The position numbers were made by a program, and so were the translations under genes. DNA of 64,000 bases from Bifidobacterium crudilactis. Its GTDB lineage: Bacteria; Actinomycetota; Actinomycetes; Actinomycetales; Bifidobacteriaceae. Below the pieces are notes generated by a model. It made no database searches. It had not been told where the DNA came from and saw only the letters and a program-made list of their open reading frames with translations. The stretch is taken from NCBI RefSeq assembly GCF_000738005.1, contig NZ_JHAL01000001.1, positions 59,108 through 123,107 of the forward strand, written 5' to 3'. Shown here in pieces: positions 9,586-20,816 of this stretch (positions are counted from its first letter, which is position 1; the number at the start of each line of letters is the position of its first letter).

Positions 9586-10026
9586 TTACACACCGGCAAT
9601 AACCTTTTCCCAGGCGGCTACAGGACCGGGAACCACAAGGAAAATCGGATGCGGCTGGGGACCGCGTTCCGTCATGCGCGCATACGCCTTCGGATCGCGT
9701 TGTTCCAGCTTCTTGAGTAGCAGTCTCCATTCGTAGGACAGCTGCCCAGCGTTGACCGTCAACCGCAGTTCAGGATCAGGCCGCTCCAGGATTCTGGAGC
9801 GGTCGAAGTGATATCCACGCCGATCCGCCTCATCAGCCAGCGGCCCCAGATAACTGGCCACAGCGGCCAGCGGATGCTCGCATGCGCGAAAACGTTCAAG
9901 TTGGGGATGATGCGTATAGCCCTTGGTCTTGCCAGACAACACGGCCTGCGCCAACAACGATTCCCGCCAGCAGGCAACGATGCCTTTGGCATCGAGCACA
10001 GCAGGGGTCAGACTCCACATTCTCAT
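9586..10026 (-). CDS. Pyrimidine-dimer DNA glycosylase family protein
   Basis: A 146-residue protein beginning MRMWSLTPAVLDAKGIVACWRE, with GKTKGYTHHPQLERF following and EWRLLLKKLEQRDP in the middle. This layout matches the Pyr_excise family (related by name to T4 endonuclease V), which is annotated as acting on UV photoproducts. The N-terminal region and length are typical. Biochemical function in this family is mostly inferred from homology. It lies immediately upstream of the LacI gene with a 6-base gap, an unexpected pairing probably reflecting cotranscription rather than shared function. Confidence 0.75.
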   Translation of the reverse strand: MRMWSLTPAVLDAKGIVACWRESLLAQAVLSGKTKGYTHHPQLERFRACEHPLAAVASYLGPLADEADRRGYHFDRSRILERPDPELRLTVNAGQLSYEWRLLLKKLEQRDPKAYARMTERGPQPHPIFLVVPGPVAAWEKVIAGV

Positions 10027-10338
10027 TGCTTCGCCATCCCTTCACCATAGACTCAGTCAACCGAGCCCTTCGCCAATCGGCTCACATATCCGATGCACGC
10101 TCAGGACTTCTCGCTCCCGCCCCTGACAATACCCCACTCTGAACCCTGATAGGACGAAGAAATTCATCAGCACCCGGATGCTGATTGCGCTGCGGGGAAA
10201 ACTCAAACACCCCGAAATGACGCCAATATTGTAAAAAGCAAGTGTGACTTAATTCACCCTTGTGCAAATTCGTCCCATTCTCCGTCGCCAGCGGTTATAG
10301 TTAGTGTCACTTGTTCCTACTACCGAAGGGGGTTCGTT
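10027..10338. other. Intergenic region upstream of small Ala/Lys-rich gene
   Basis: No gene seen. A small hairpin CAGCA/TGCTG lies near 10167-10182. A -10-like TATAGT at 10296-10301 lies 38 bases before the small gene's start; no matching standard -35 box is evident, which could mean an alternative sigma factor. Confidence 0.45.
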
Positions 10339-10575
10339 ATGGGATTGTTTGACGATGCAAAGAAGGCAGCAAAGGACGCTGGCGATAAGGTCGCCGAGGC
10401 AGCATCTGACGTGAAGGATGCGGTTTCCGAGAAGTTCTCCGAGGCGACGGATAAAGCTTCGGACAAGGCTTCAGACAAGCTGGACGAGGCCAAGGCCAAC
10501 GGCAAGGCAGCAGGCGCCGAGGCGGAGAAGGCAGCCACCGAGGCCAAGAATGCAGCCAAGGATAAACTGCGCTGA
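10339..10575 (+). CDS. Small Ala/Lys/Asp-rich amphipathic helical protein (LEA/CsbD-like)
   Basis: A 78-residue protein, MGLFDDAKKAAKDAGDKVAE at the start and KNAAKDKLR at the end. It is almost entirely Ala, Lys, Asp, Glu and Ser in 11-residue-like amphipathic helical repeats, with no Cys, Trp or Pro. Such proteins resemble late-embryogenesis-abundant or CsbD/YtxH-type stress proteins and are common in actinobacteria. The ribosome site GAAGGGGG precedes the ATG, and a strong terminator follows, so it is a monocistronic gene. Function not established; stress protection is inference. Confidence 0.8.
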   Translation: MGLFDDAKKAAKDAGDKVAEAASDVKDAVSEKFSEATDKASDKASDKLDEAKANGKAAGAEAEKAATEAKNAAKDKLR

Positions 10576-10644
10576 ACCAAGCAGTCATGAGGCGAAACCG
10601 ATAGGCCAAACAGGCCCGGCGGTCCGTCCCTGACCACGCATCGA

Positions 10645-10675
10645 CGAGGGCGCTCCCCAAGGGGGAGCGCCCTCG
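10645..10675 (+). terminator. Strong GC-rich terminator hairpin after the small helical protein
   Basis: A perfect 14-base-pair stem (10645-10658 with 10662-10675) with a 3-base loop. Only a weak T-stretch (TGTCATTCT) follows. It lies 70 bases after the stop codon at 10575. Confidence 0.75.
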
Positions 10676-10984
10676 TGTCATTCTCGGACCTTTCGACTTT
10701 CGGCATTCACATATCGAGAGACCGCCGTTCCAAAGCCAGATGACCACGACCACCGTCGCATCCTTATCGTCACCGCCATGGCCGCGGGCCCTGTCCACCC
10801 AGGTACCATATCTCCAAAGACCCGCATGCTGAGGTGACGGCACCTCGAACATCATCGCGTCACAGGAAAGACTCCGAGACTTGTTGTAATATTCCCGGTG
10901 GCATTTCCCCATACGCGCCTATCGGCAATATGCGTTGGATATGCTGAGTCTCGGTTCGATGTTCATGGCAGAAAGGGGTGGGAC

Positions 10985-11158
10985 GTGCTGGGTTCACGCT
11001 GTGGAGTTCCGGAATGTCAGAACCACGCCGTCAAAGAATGGGATACCGTTCGCAATCGTCCTGCTGATGCTCATACCTTCGTGCCGATTCCCGTATGCGA
11101 ATTCCATTATTGGATACTCGACAATGGCGGTCGACTCACGCTGAAATTCCGGGGATAG
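10985..11158 (+). CDS. Small putative zinc-binding protein (57 aa)
   Basis: A GTG start at 10985 with the ribosome site GAAAGGGG seven bases upstream gives a 57-residue protein, VLGSRCGVPECQNHAVKEWD at the start. Cys-x4-Cys-x2-His and, later, Cys-x2-His (PVCEFHYW) are the likely zinc ligands, as in small actinobacterial zinc-finger proteins. A longer in-frame version from 10898 lacks a ribosome site. Followed closely by the convergent HAD gene. No specific function recognised. Confidence 0.6.
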   Translation: MLGSRCGVPECQNHAVKEWDTVRNRPADAHTFVPIPVCEFHYWILDNGGRLTLKFRG

Positions 11159-11187
11159 CATTCTCGGCGCCCACCGCACGCACAACA

Positions 11188-11874
11188 TCAGAGCTTGTTG
11201 CCCTGCCTTGTTCTGGCTGTGACGAAGTTTTCAAGCACCGTGGCATCAATGCCGACATAATCGCGAATCGAGGTGAATTGATGCTGCTCCCTGACATCCG
11301 CCCTGGTGAATCCGGTCACGGCAATCGTGGTCGCACCGGAGGCAACGGCGGATTGCAACCCTGAGGGAGAGTCCTCCAAAGCGATGCATTCCTTGATGTC
11401 GTCATGCGCTATTCCGAGTAATTCCGCGGCATGTTCATAAGGTGCCGGGTCCGGCTTCGACGGCAGACCATCGTCGCCGCATACAAAAGCCGAAAAGGCT
11501 CCCTCAGGAGCCTGCCGTACAACGACTTCAGCCAACGTTCTCGGAGACGATGTCACCAGAACGGAAGGCACCCCGGCCTTCACCAAGGATTTCAGGACGG
11601 ACAGCACGCCGCCCGTCCAAGGCATTGCCTCCAACTCGCGGCGTGCCACATAGTCGACCATGAGTTCGGCAATACGTTCTTCGGGGAGGTCCGTGCCCAT
11701 TTCGCGCATTTTCCTCGCGCACAGAGACAGAGCCGTCCCCGACATCTGCCAGCCCAACGCTTCATTCCAAGTGCCGCCGAAGCGTTTCGCTATGGCAAAT
11801 TCGCCATCATGCCAGTAAGGCTCGGAATCTATCAGCGTGCCATCCATATCCCAGAACACAGCTCGCAATGTCAT
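11188..11874 (-). CDS. HAD-superfamily hydrolase, beta-phosphoglucomutase-like
   Basis: A 228-residue cytoplasmic phosphatase or phosphomutase. HAD motif I is FWDMDGTLIDS (nucleophile Asp and acid/base Asp), motif II VTSSPRT, motif III Lys in SKPDPAPYEHA, and motif IV ALEDSPSGLQSA. The alpha-helical cap between motifs I and II fits subclass I, as in beta-phosphoglucomutase or sugar-phosphate phosphatases. It is convergent with the small zinc-protein gene and lies 72 bases downstream of the DEAD-box helicase gene. Substrate not predictable. Confidence 0.88.
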   Translation of the reverse strand: MTLRAVFWDMDGTLIDSEPYWHDGEFAIAKRFGGTWNEALGWQMSGTALSLCARKMREMGTDLPEERIAELMVDYVARRELEAMPWTGGVLSVLKSLVKAGVPSVLVTSSPRTLAEVVVRQAPEGAFSAFVCGDDGLPSKPDPAPYEHAAELLGIAHDDIKECIALEDSPSGLQSAVASGATTIAVTGFTRADVREQHQFTSIRDYVGIDATVLENFVTARTRQGNKL

Positions 11875-11946
11875 ACGACCTCCCCGTCAATCACGCATTG
11901 TCGCTCTCCGAAAGGCTATCAAGCCCCACGGAGAGCAACAGGGAAA

Positions 11947-13575
11947 TCAGCGGCCTGAATTGCGGAATGGCGCTTTGCCGCCGCTGCGCTTGCGCGACTG
12001 GTGGAAGGAGTGGTTCGCCCCGTTTGAGTTCATGCTCGACTGCTTACCGTTCCTTCTTCTGGAATCAGCTGACTTCGGCGCATGCGAACGCTCCGAACGC
12101 GGACCGTCGAAACGGCCGTCGCGTGAACGGGAACCCTGCGAACGGGAACCTCGTGACCTAGTGGAGGATTGCGCACCCCGGCCTCCCCTGCCCTGGCGGG
12201 CGGGTCGAGACTCAGGCAAAGTCCAACCTGAAACCAGCGGCGCATGCTGTCCGACAAGCTTTTCGACTGCAGGCGAGTCACTGGTCACGGAAAGCGCTTT
12301 GGCCTCGATACCGGCGGTACGCAGCAGACGACGTACATCGCGACGCTGGTCGGGCAGCACCAGAGTCACCACATCACCCTCATGACCTGCACGGGCGGTT
12401 CGTCCGGAACGATGCAGGAACGATTTCGCGTCTGCCGGCGGGTCCACCTGAACCACCAGCTCGACGCCACTGACATCGACACCTCGTGCCGCAACATCCG
12501 TGGCTACGAGCACACGGACATCACCTTCGCTGAAAGCGTTCAGATTTCTGTCGCGTTGATTCTGCGACAGATTGCCGTGCAGCTCGGCGGCGGGGATGCC
12601 GTTATCCGTAAGATTCTGAGCCAGTTTCTTGGCCTGGTGCTTGGTCCTGGTGAACAGAATGCGCTTGCCGGAGCCGGAAGCGAGGGTCCTGACCAGCTGA
12701 TGCTTCTGCCCAAGAGTGGTTTCGAAGATATGGTGCGTCATCTGGGTCACCTGAGCGGTGGCGGAATCGACGGTATGAATCTTGGGATCTTTGAGGAAGC
12801 GGTTGACCAATGCATCAACGCCATGATCCAGCGTTGCCGAGAACAGCATGCGCTGCCCATCGGAGGAAACCTGTTCCAGAAGTCTTTCGACAGCGGGCAG
12901 GAATCCCATATCGGCCATTTCGTCGGCTTCATCCAGCACGGTGATCTCAACGTGTTCCAAGGTAAGCAGACGCTGCCTGAGCAAATCCTCAAGACGTCCA
13001 GGGCATGCTACGACGATGTCGGCTCCTGCCCGCAAGGCGTCGACCTGACGGCTCTGACGCACACCACCGTAGACCGTCGTGGTGCTGAGTCGGCATGTGG
13101 CGGCAAGAGGTTCGATGACCTCGTTAATCTGGTTGGCCAATTCGCGCGTCGGTGCCAGAACCAATGCACGTGGGCTTGGCATGGGGCCACGGCCTCGGCC
13201 TGCATTACGGTTGCTGCGACCACGGCTGTTATGACCTTTGCCGCGGTGGAAATCATCGTTCCCGCCGCGCTTGATGAGCTCCTGCTCGTATTCCTGCATC
13301 TCCCTGTCCGCAGCCGCTGGGCTTTGCATGCTCAGGCGCGTGATCAGAGGAATGGTGAAAGCCAAGGTCTTGCCCGAACCGGTCTTGCCGCGTCCGAGGA
13401 TGTCCCGACCGGCCAATGCGTCAGGGATGGTGTCGACCTGAATGGGGAATGCGGTGCTCTTTCCGTCCGCAGCGAGGGCAGCCACCAGAATGTGTGGAAC
13501 GCCGAGCTCCGCGAAGGATGTGGTTGAGTCTGAGATTGAAGAATTATCGTTTGATACAGATTTGGTGTTTGGCAC
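11947..13575 (-). CDS. DEAD-box ATP-dependent RNA helicase
   Basis: A 542-residue RNA helicase. Order: Q motif (SFAELGVPHILV, about 21), motif I GRGKTGSGKT (about 60), APTRELA, motif II VLDEADEMADMGF, motif III FSATLDHGV, motif VI HRSGRTARAGHEG. A linker inside the first domain (about 85-135) carries an Arg/Gly-rich insertion. The last 80 residues are a basic Arg/Ser/Gly tail (repeated RGSRSQGSRSRDG), a typical disordered RNA-binding tail of actinobacterial cold-adaptation or ribosome-assembly helicases. It has its own 300-base upstream region. Confidence 0.93.
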   Translation of the reverse strand: MPNTKSVSNDNSSISDSTTSFAELGVPHILVAALAADGKSTAFPIQVDTIPDALAGRDILGRGKTGSGKTLAFTIPLITRLSMQSPAAADREMQEYEQELIKRGGNDDFHRGKGHNSRGRSNRNAGRGRGPMPSPRALVLAPTRELANQINEVIEPLAATCRLSTTTVYGGVRQSRQVDALRAGADIVVACPGRLEDLLRQRLLTLEHVEITVLDEADEMADMGFLPAVERLLEQVSSDGQRMLFSATLDHGVDALVNRFLKDPKIHTVDSATAQVTQMTHHIFETTLGQKHQLVRTLASGSGKRILFTRTKHQAKKLAQNLTDNGIPAAELHGNLSQNQRDRNLNAFSEGDVRVLVATDVAARGVDVSGVELVVQVDPPADAKSFLHRSGRTARAGHEGDVVTLVLPDQRRDVRRLLRTAGIEAKALSVTSDSPAVEKLVGQHAPLVSGWTLPESRPARQGRGGRGAQSSTRSRGSRSQGSRSRDGRFDGPRSERSHAPKSADSRRRNGKQSSMNSNGANHSFHQSRKRSGGKAPFRNSGR

Positions 13576-13881
13576 CGGTTACCTTTCATTAAGGAATGAT
13601 TCCAGCGGCTGTGATGTCAAGCCGCGCGGCCGCGAGCAAGGCCATTGATTTCGTGGAAAATTCCCGATAACCGAAGCGTTCAAGCGACATAGTGGGGATT
13701 CGACCGAATCCCGAGCAAAGACCGACTATAGCATGGAGCCGTCATTTTGCCGAATGGCGTTCCGATGAGAACATGCCTCCATCAATACCGCAAATGGCAT
13801 TATTCCAACGTTTACAACGACAATGTACAGGATGTCGACTGCGCAAATCCATGCGTTTCGCCCCGCCTGTGTCGGGTGGAT
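13576..13881. other. Intergenic region between helicase and hspR genes
   Basis: No gene seen. It contains a perfect 8+8 palindrome, GGGATTCG/CGAATCCC (13695-13702 and 13705-13712), about 120 bases upstream of the helicase start, possibly a 5' leader hairpin or operator. The remainder shows nothing assignable. Confidence 0.45.
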
Positions 13882-14463
13882 TCAGCGCAGACCCCAGATA
13901 ATCAGTGATTTCGAAGAAGGGAAACCCTCGTCCCCTCGATCGTCGGAAGCCTGTGCGGCTTCGTCGGCCTCGTCCATTCGCCGATGCAGCTCTCGACGCC
14001 ATAACCGTGCGCGCTCGGAACGTTGGATTTCAATGACCTGCCCGTCCGCAGCGGCGGCGAAGATGCTCGACCCTTCGGGCGTGCGCAACCGTCTCAGCTG
14101 ACGACGAAGCTGCCTGTTCTCCTCCGCCAATTCGAGAATCCTGGTGATTCCCGCAAGGTTGATGGACTCTTCCTGACTCATGTATTGAGCCTGGCAGAGC
14201 CTATCCAAGTCGCGAATCGAATATCTGCGAGCGCCGCCCTCGGTACGTTTCGGCACAATCAGCCGAAGCCGGTCGTACTGCCGCAAGGTCTGCGGATGTA
14301 TGTCGGCCAGATCCGCGACCTGTCCGACGGTCAGCACAGGAAGATCGATGTCGATACCGGCATCGTCCGCACCGTCGAGATCCACACGACCCGCGACCAA
14401 GGAGCGGGCGCATATGAGATACATCTGTCTGATTTCTCTCGCTATCGTGGCCATACCGCTCAC
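13882..14463 (-). CDS. hspR: Heat-shock repressor HspR (MerR family)
   Basis: About 193 residues. A MerR-type winged helix is centred on VGQVADLADIHPQTLRQYDRLRLIVPKRTEGGARRYS, with a downstream coiled coil (ELAEENRQLRRQLRRL). This is the last gene of the dnaK-grpE-dnaJ-hspR order found in actinobacteria, where HspR binds HAIR sequences (CTTGAGT-N7-ACTCAAG) with DnaK as corepressor. A HAIR-like site lies upstream of dnaK in this window. The C-terminus is somewhat longer than in Streptomyces HspR. Confidence 0.92.
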   Translation of the reverse strand: MSGMATIAREIRQMYLICARSLVAGRVDLDGADDAGIDIDLPVLTVGQVADLADIHPQTLRQYDRLRLIVPKRTEGGARRYSIRDLDRLCQAQYMSQEESINLAGITRILELAEENRQLRRQLRRLRTPEGSSIFAAAADGQVIEIQRSERARLWRRELHRRMDEADEAAQASDDRGDEGFPSSKSLIIWGLR

Positions 14464-14535
14464 CTCTCTTCCACGTGAAATGACTTGTCCTCAGGCCGCC
14501 GCGGTGTTGTGCGCACCGCGACGGCCCGGACCGCT

Positions 14536-15561
14536 CTATTGGGCGGAAGGACGCATACGGAGCTCATGGAGTTCGGACGCGAAGCTCTCGCTCTCGGCCT
14601 CGAGCTCACGCAGCAGCTTCTTCTGCTTGATGCCGAGCTTATGGGGAAGCGCCACCTGAATCGTGGCAACCAGGTCACCCTTACCTTTGCTGTTGTGGAC
14701 GCCCTTGCCTGCGATACGCACCTCGGTGCCCGTCGTGGAGCCCGCTGGGACCTTGACCGTGATGGCTTCGCCGTCGATGTCCAAGGTCTCCACTTTCGCG
14801 CCGAGCGCCGCCTCAGAGACGGTGACGGGCAGCTTCATCCGCACGTCCAGGCCATCGAGGGTGAAGCGCTCGTCCCTCTTCACATGAACGGTGAGGTAGA
14901 GATCCCCGCTGGCGCCTCCGTACTGGCCCGGGTGACCTTTGCCGGAGAGGCGAATTTTCTGGCCGTCGCCCACCCCTGCCGGAAGGTGCGTCTTAAATTT
15001 GCTTCCTCCGACGCTTAACGAGACGGTGGCACCTTTGACGGCTTGACGGAAGCTCAGCGTGATGGAGGAATTTCGGTCCGCACCTTTGGACGGTTGGGGC
15101 TGTTCCTGTGCACGCTGGTATCCGCGCCGCGAAGAAGCTCCGCCGGCGCCTCCGAACGCGGAGAAGATATCCGAGAAGTCGGGCTGCCCGCCTCCGGAAG
15201 TGGAGAAGCGGACGCGCGAACCGCCCTGCCCGTCCGCCGCTCCACCGAACATCGAACCGAACACATCCTGGAAGCTGTTGGCATCGAATCCTGCCTGGCC
15301 GGAACCCCCTGCGAACCGTGCCCCGCCCATGCCGAACTGGCGAATCGCGTCGTATTTCTGACGCTGTTCCTTGTTGCGCAGCACATCGTATGCTTCGGAG
15401 ATGTCCTTGAACTTCTCTTCCGCTGCGGCACCCTTGTTCAGATCTGGGTGATACTGGCGTGCCAGTTTGCGATACGCCTTGGTGATCTCCGTTTCGCTGG
15501 CATCCTTAGAGACACCCAGAACCTTGTAAAAGTCCTTGTTCAGCCATTCATTCTCAGCCAT
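14536..15561 (-). CDS. dnaJ: DnaJ-type co-chaperone without zinc finger
   Basis: A 341-residue Hsp40. The J domain occupies about residues 10-75 with the HPD motif in [11 protein letters not shown], followed by a Gly/Phe-rich region ([16 protein letters not shown]) and C-terminal substrate-binding beta domains ([12 protein letters not shown] onward). The four CXXCXGXG zinc repeats of classical DnaJ are absent, so this is a type II (CbpA-like) J protein. It stimulates DnaK ATPase and delivers substrates. It sits between grpE and hspR in the operon. Confidence 0.93.
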   Translation of the reverse strand: MAENEWLNKDFYKVLGVSKDASETEITKAYRKLARQYHPDLNKGAAAEEKFKDISEAYDVLRNKEQRQKYDAIRQFGMGGARFAGGSGQAGFDANSFQDVFGSMFGGAADGQGGSRVRFSTSGGGQPDFSDIFSAFGGAGGASSRRGYQRAQEQPQPSKGADRNSSITLSFRQAVKGATVSLSVGGSKFKTHLPAGVGDGQKIRLSGKGHPGQYGGASGDLYLTVHVKRDERFTLDGLDVRMKLPVTVSEAALGAKVETLDIDGEAITVKVPAGSTTGTEVRIAGKGVHNSKGKGDLVATIQVALPHKLGIKQKKLLRELEAESESFASELHELRMRPSAQ

Positions 15562-15634
15562 GCATGCCTCCCCGCTTGATGATGGTCGTTGTTCCTTCCT
15601 CGATGGTCAGTCTCTTCGAGACTTCCGCCTCTTC

Positions 15635-16305
15635 TCAGGCCGAAGCTCCCTGAGGCGAGGCCACGACGACACGCGCCGCGCGAATCACTCGATCTCCGAT
15701 GCGATATCCGGATTCGACGACCGTATCAACGGTCTCCTTCTTGGCTTCCGCATCGGGTTTGTGCAGTATCGCCTCATGCTTGGTGGGATCGAAATCCTCA
15801 CCGGCTTCCCCGAACTTCTCGACACCGAACTTCTCGAAGGTCTTGTCGATCTTCGCGCTGACGGCCTGGAAGGAATCATCCAGATCGCCATGCTGCCGAA
15901 TTCTGTCGATGTCGTCGAGTGCAGGGAGCAGCGCGGTGAGCACGTCGATAATGCCGTGCTGCCGGAAGCGGTCCTGCTCCTTGACCGTGCGATTGCGAAA
16001 GTTGATGAACTCCGCTCTTTCACGCTGCAGGGCTTCGAGATAACCCGCGGCCTCCTGCTTCGCCTTGCCGAGATCGGTAAGCCCTTCCTTATCGGAGCCT
16101 TCCGAGGCATCGGCCTTATCCTGACCGGCTTGCCTGGTCTCGTCGGAGTCCGCCGAGGTGCCGGAGGCATCCGATTTCTCGGAACCCTCCGGTGCATCGG
16201 CTTTCGCCGACGACTTCGGGGATGCCGATTCGCCGCCGGTCTTGTCGGCCAGCGAATCGGCATCGGGCATATCCCGCAAGTAGTCGTCCTTGTCGAACTC
16301 GGACA

Positions 16306-16306
<1 letters not shown>
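15635..16306 (-). CDS. grpE: GrpE nucleotide exchange factor
   Basis: About 223 residues. A disordered Ser/Asp/Lys-rich N-terminus (about 1-75) precedes a long helix (AAGYLEALQRERAEFINFRN) and the C-terminal beta-wing domain with LPALDDIDR and DPTKHEAI. The ATG at 16306 shares its A with the dnaK stop (TGATG), so the two genes are translationally coupled. GrpE releases ADP from DnaK in the chaperone cycle. Confidence 0.93.
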
Positions 16307-18187
<1,881 letters not shown>

Positions 18188-18299
18188 AACTTTTTCCTCC
18201 TGGTTGTACTCGTACAAGGTCATCACACCTCGCACCTTCACGGTTTCCCGCTCACGTTCCTGGGCGGTGCCAATACCTCATACACGACCGCTCTCGAAA

Positions 18300-18320
18300 C
18301 TTGAGCCTACATCACTCAAC
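18300..18320 (-). promoter_or_regulatory. HAIR element (HspR operator) upstream of dnaK
   Basis: CTTGAGC-CTACATC-ACTCAAC matches the HAIR consensus CTTGAGT-N7-ACTCAAG in 12 of 14 arm positions with the exact 7-base spacer. It lies 113 bases upstream of the dnaK start. HspR is encoded at the end of this operon, so autorepression is expected. Confidence 0.85.
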
Positions 18321-18383
18321 TTCTGATGGCAAACGAATATTCCCGGAATCCGCAAATTCTTCAAAACACCAGGCGGACCACCT

Positions 18384-18980
18384 TCAGAGCCAGGCGGCCA
18401 TCCCACGTTCGAGCAACGGCGTATGCAGCATGATCAACGTGCCGTATCCGAACAGCACCAACAGAAACAGGCCCTCCGGCATCAGGAACCAGGACGCCAC
18501 GACCAGAGCCGCCATCAGGGCGTCGATTACCGCCATGACGACCGTGAGACCTATACGGGATATACCGATCACGACGGCGTTCTTCAAAGTCCCGGACACG
18601 GTGTTTTCAAATCGGGCCTGCAACGCCCAGACCCACAGCCAGCCGATATACCAGATCACCGAGAACGCGATTTTCACTATCAGCAGGGGCGTGAACTGCA
18701 GCACCACCCATGCATACACCAGCGCAAGCCCCGTGACTGCGAACGGCAACCAAAGGATGGTCGACTGAACAAAGTTGCGTTTGAACGAATCAAAGAAATT
18801 CGAGGTGACATGCCCGCGTGCCTCCAGGGACTTTCGCCCCGCGTCGTGGGCGGCGGTCATCGCCGCACCGACGGTTATCAACGGCAGGCTGGTCACGATC
18901 AGCAGCAGATTGATCCATATCGCGTCGATCATGGCGGACAGACCTCGCATGAATGCGGAATCAGGTGAGAACATACCCAT
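18384..18980 (-). CDS. YesL-like membrane protein (DUF624)
   Basis: About 198 residues from the ATG at 18980 (MGMFSPDSAFMRGLSAMIDA); an ATG at 18998 is also possible. Four to five hydrophobic segments (INLLLIVTSLPLITVGAAM, TILWLPFAVTGLALVYAWVV and others) are present. DUF624/YesL proteins are regularly encoded with CUT1 oligosaccharide importers; their role is not established. It is divergent from the binding-protein gene at 19377 and has its own LacI-type motif upstream (19106-19119), supporting membership in the same regulon. Confidence 0.8.
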   Translation of the reverse strand: MGMFSPDSAFMRGLSAMIDAIWINLLLIVTSLPLITVGAAMTAAHDAGRKSLEARGHVTSNFFDSFKRNFVQSTILWLPFAVTGLALVYAWVVLQFTPLLIVKIAFSVIWYIGWLWVWALQARFENTVSGTLKNAVVIGISRIGLTVVMAVIDALMAALVVASWFLMPEGLFLLVLFGYGTLIMLHTPLLERGMAAWL

Positions 18981-19105
18981 CGGGAACCCCCAGTGCATTG
19001 ACTCCAGTGTCAACAATCCTAGTGCAACAGCTTCTGACAACAGATGACGCAGCCCTTCCTTCGGACAATCCACATCATCTCGTCGTCTCCATCAACCAGC
19101 ATATA

Positions 19106-19119
19106 TGAGAACGTATACA
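19106..19119 (-). promoter_or_regulatory. LacI-type motif 1 (upstream of YesL-like gene)
   Basis: Minus-strand TGTATACGTTCTCA; 11 of 14 bases match the site at 28488-28501. About 126 bases upstream of the YesL-like start. Confidence 0.5.
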
Positions 19120-19250
19120 TCGGAGCCGACTGCACGACATACTCCCGGCACGCGCGACACTTGCCATACAAGCGCATTGTTTACACAGCCACACTCCATG
19201 CCGCTGCGGACATCAATCTGCTCTGACGCCCGCATGTTGCTCTACGTGAA

Positions 19251-19264
19251 TGCTATCGTTTTCA
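19251..19264 (+). promoter_or_regulatory. LacI-type motif 2 (upstream of binding protein 1)
   Basis: TGCTATCGTTTTCA; 13 of 14 bases match the site at 28189-28202 and 12 of 14 the site at 28488-28501. It lies 113 bases upstream of the binding-protein start. Confidence 0.6.
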
Positions 19265-19376
19265 TTGTTGCGGGCACGGCCCGGCAACGCAGCAACCCGT
19301 GCACGGAGGCACGGGGTCATCCGCACGGTGCTGTGCGTATGACCAGCCAATACCACGGCAACATGGAAGGGAATCA

Positions 19377-20735
19377 ATGAAGAATCTCAAAACCATCGCA
19401 AGCGCCGCCACCGCCATCATCATCGGACTGGGGAGTCTGGCAGGATGCGGAGGAGGCAGCGCCAGCGGCGACAAAGGACACGTCTATTACCTCAACGGCA
19501 AACCCGAGGTGGTGGATCAGCTGAAACAGCTGGCCGAGGACTACACCAAGGAAAGCGGCGTACAGGTCGACATTCAGACCGCGGCCTCGGGAAGCTACGA
19601 ATCCACGCTCACCTCCGAACTGTCCAAAAGCAACGCACCCACGATGTTCACGGTGGCAGGTTATGACGAATTCGCCAAATACAAGCAATATCTCAAACCC
19701 ATCCAGGACACGGACGTATACAAACTGATGTCCGACGAAGGCAAGGCCAACGCACATCAGGATTCCGACGGAGTGTACACGATGCCCTACGCAGCGGAAT
19801 GGTACGGCATCATCTACAACAAGAAGATCGTCAACGAATACGCCTCGAAAAGCTATGCGCTGATTCACAGCGACGCCGATATCACCAATTACGAGACCCT
19901 CAAAAAGGTCGCCGAGGACATGCAGAAACACAAGGACGATCTGGGCATCAAGGCAGCCTTCGCCACTCCAGGATTGGACTCCTCCGACTCATACCGCTTC
20001 GCGGCACACATGACACGACTCCCGCTTTTCTACGAGTTCCGTGACGCGGACAGCACCTTCGAGGCAACCATCAAGGGCACGTATCTGAAGAACTACAAGG
20101 ATCTGTTCGACCTCGAAATGAAGAACAGTCCGACGGAAGCATCGTTGCTGAGTTCGAAATCCTATGATGACGTGACCTCCGAATTCGCATTGGGCGAGGT
20201 CGCCTTCTACCCGAACGGCATATGGGCGTACAGCCAGATTAAGAACCACGAAGTCGCCGACGACGACCTCGGCATGCTCCCCTATTACATGGGCATCAAG
20301 GGGGAGGAAGACTACGGAACGACCTCAGTCTATGACGCGTCCTGGGCGGTCAACGCCAAGGCCGATGAGAAGGATCAGCAGGCTTCCCTCGACTTCATCA
20401 AATGGATGGTCAGCAGTAAGGAAGGCAAGGAAATCCTGAGCAAGGAGATGGGCTTCTCCGTGCCATTCACCACTTTCACCGACAGCGACCAACCCAGCAA
20501 TCCTCTGACAACGGCTGCGCGAGCATACCAGAAAGCCGGCAAGAACGACGTGCGCAGCTTCCCGTTGCCAAGTCCCCAGTGGCAGGAGGACCTCACGAGC
20601 GCCCTAACCGAGTACGCCCAAGGCACGGGCACCTGGGCGAAATTTAGCTCGACATTCACCGAAGAATGGAAGAGCGAATGGGCGCACAACAAGTCCGAGC
20701 TCGGCTTGCTGCCTGAATCACAGAAATTCAATTAA
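19377..20735 (+). CDS. Extracellular sugar-binding lipoprotein 1 (alpha-glucoside system)
   Basis: About 452 residues. The ATG at 19377 follows GGAAGGGA; the signal MKNLKTIASAATAIIIGLGS ends in the lipobox LAGCGG. The mature protein starts HVYYLNGKPEVVDQLKQLAE and contains DIQTAASGSYESTLTSELSK. These segments align closely with binding protein 2 at 28605 (VYYLNNKPEIADSMKALA-like and VQTAASGTYQQSLKSELSK), so the two are paralogues. It lies directly upstream of a GH13 glucosidase but has no adjacent permeases; the nearest pair, at 26189-27876, may serve both binding proteins. Confidence 0.9.
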   Translation: MKNLKTIASAATAIIIGLGSLAGCGGGSASGDKGHVYYLNGKPEVVDQLKQLAEDYTKESGVQVDIQTAASGSYESTLTSELSKSNAPTMFTVAGYDEFAKYKQYLKPIQDTDVYKLMSDEGKANAHQDSDGVYTMPYAAEWYGIIYNKKIVNEYASKSYALIHSDADITNYETLKKVAEDMQKHKDDLGIKAAFATPGLDSSDSYRFAAHMTRLPLFYEFRDADSTFEATIKGTYLKNYKDLFDLEMKNSPTEASLLSSKSYDDVTSEFALGEVAFYPNGIWAYSQIKNHEVADDDLGMLPYYMGIKGEEDYGTTSVYDASWAVNAKADEKDQQASLDFIKWMVSSKEGKEILSKEMGFSVPFTTFTDSDQPSNPLTTAARAYQKAGKNDVRSFPLPSPQWQEDLTSALTEYAQGTGTWAKFSSTFTEEWKSEWAHNKSELGLLPESQKFN

Positions 20736-20816
20736 CCCCGGACACGCGAATACACGCACATTTAGAGGCCCACGGCAAGGGAAGTATCTGCGCCATGGCC
20801 CACATCAGAAAGGACG

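Larger units (their letters stand above)
18981..19376. promoter_or_regulatory. Divergent control region with two LacI-type motifs
   Basis: This 396-base region separates the YesL-like gene (minus) and a binding-protein gene (plus). It holds TGTATACGTTCTCA (minus strand, 19106-19119) and TGCTATCGTTTTCA (plus strand, 19251-19264), both close to motifs in front of the permease genes and binding protein 2. No gene lies in it. Confidence 0.6.

Noticed and set aside
12244..13527. 427-codon plus-strand frame
   Set aside because: Antisense to the DEAD-box helicase; compositional artefact.
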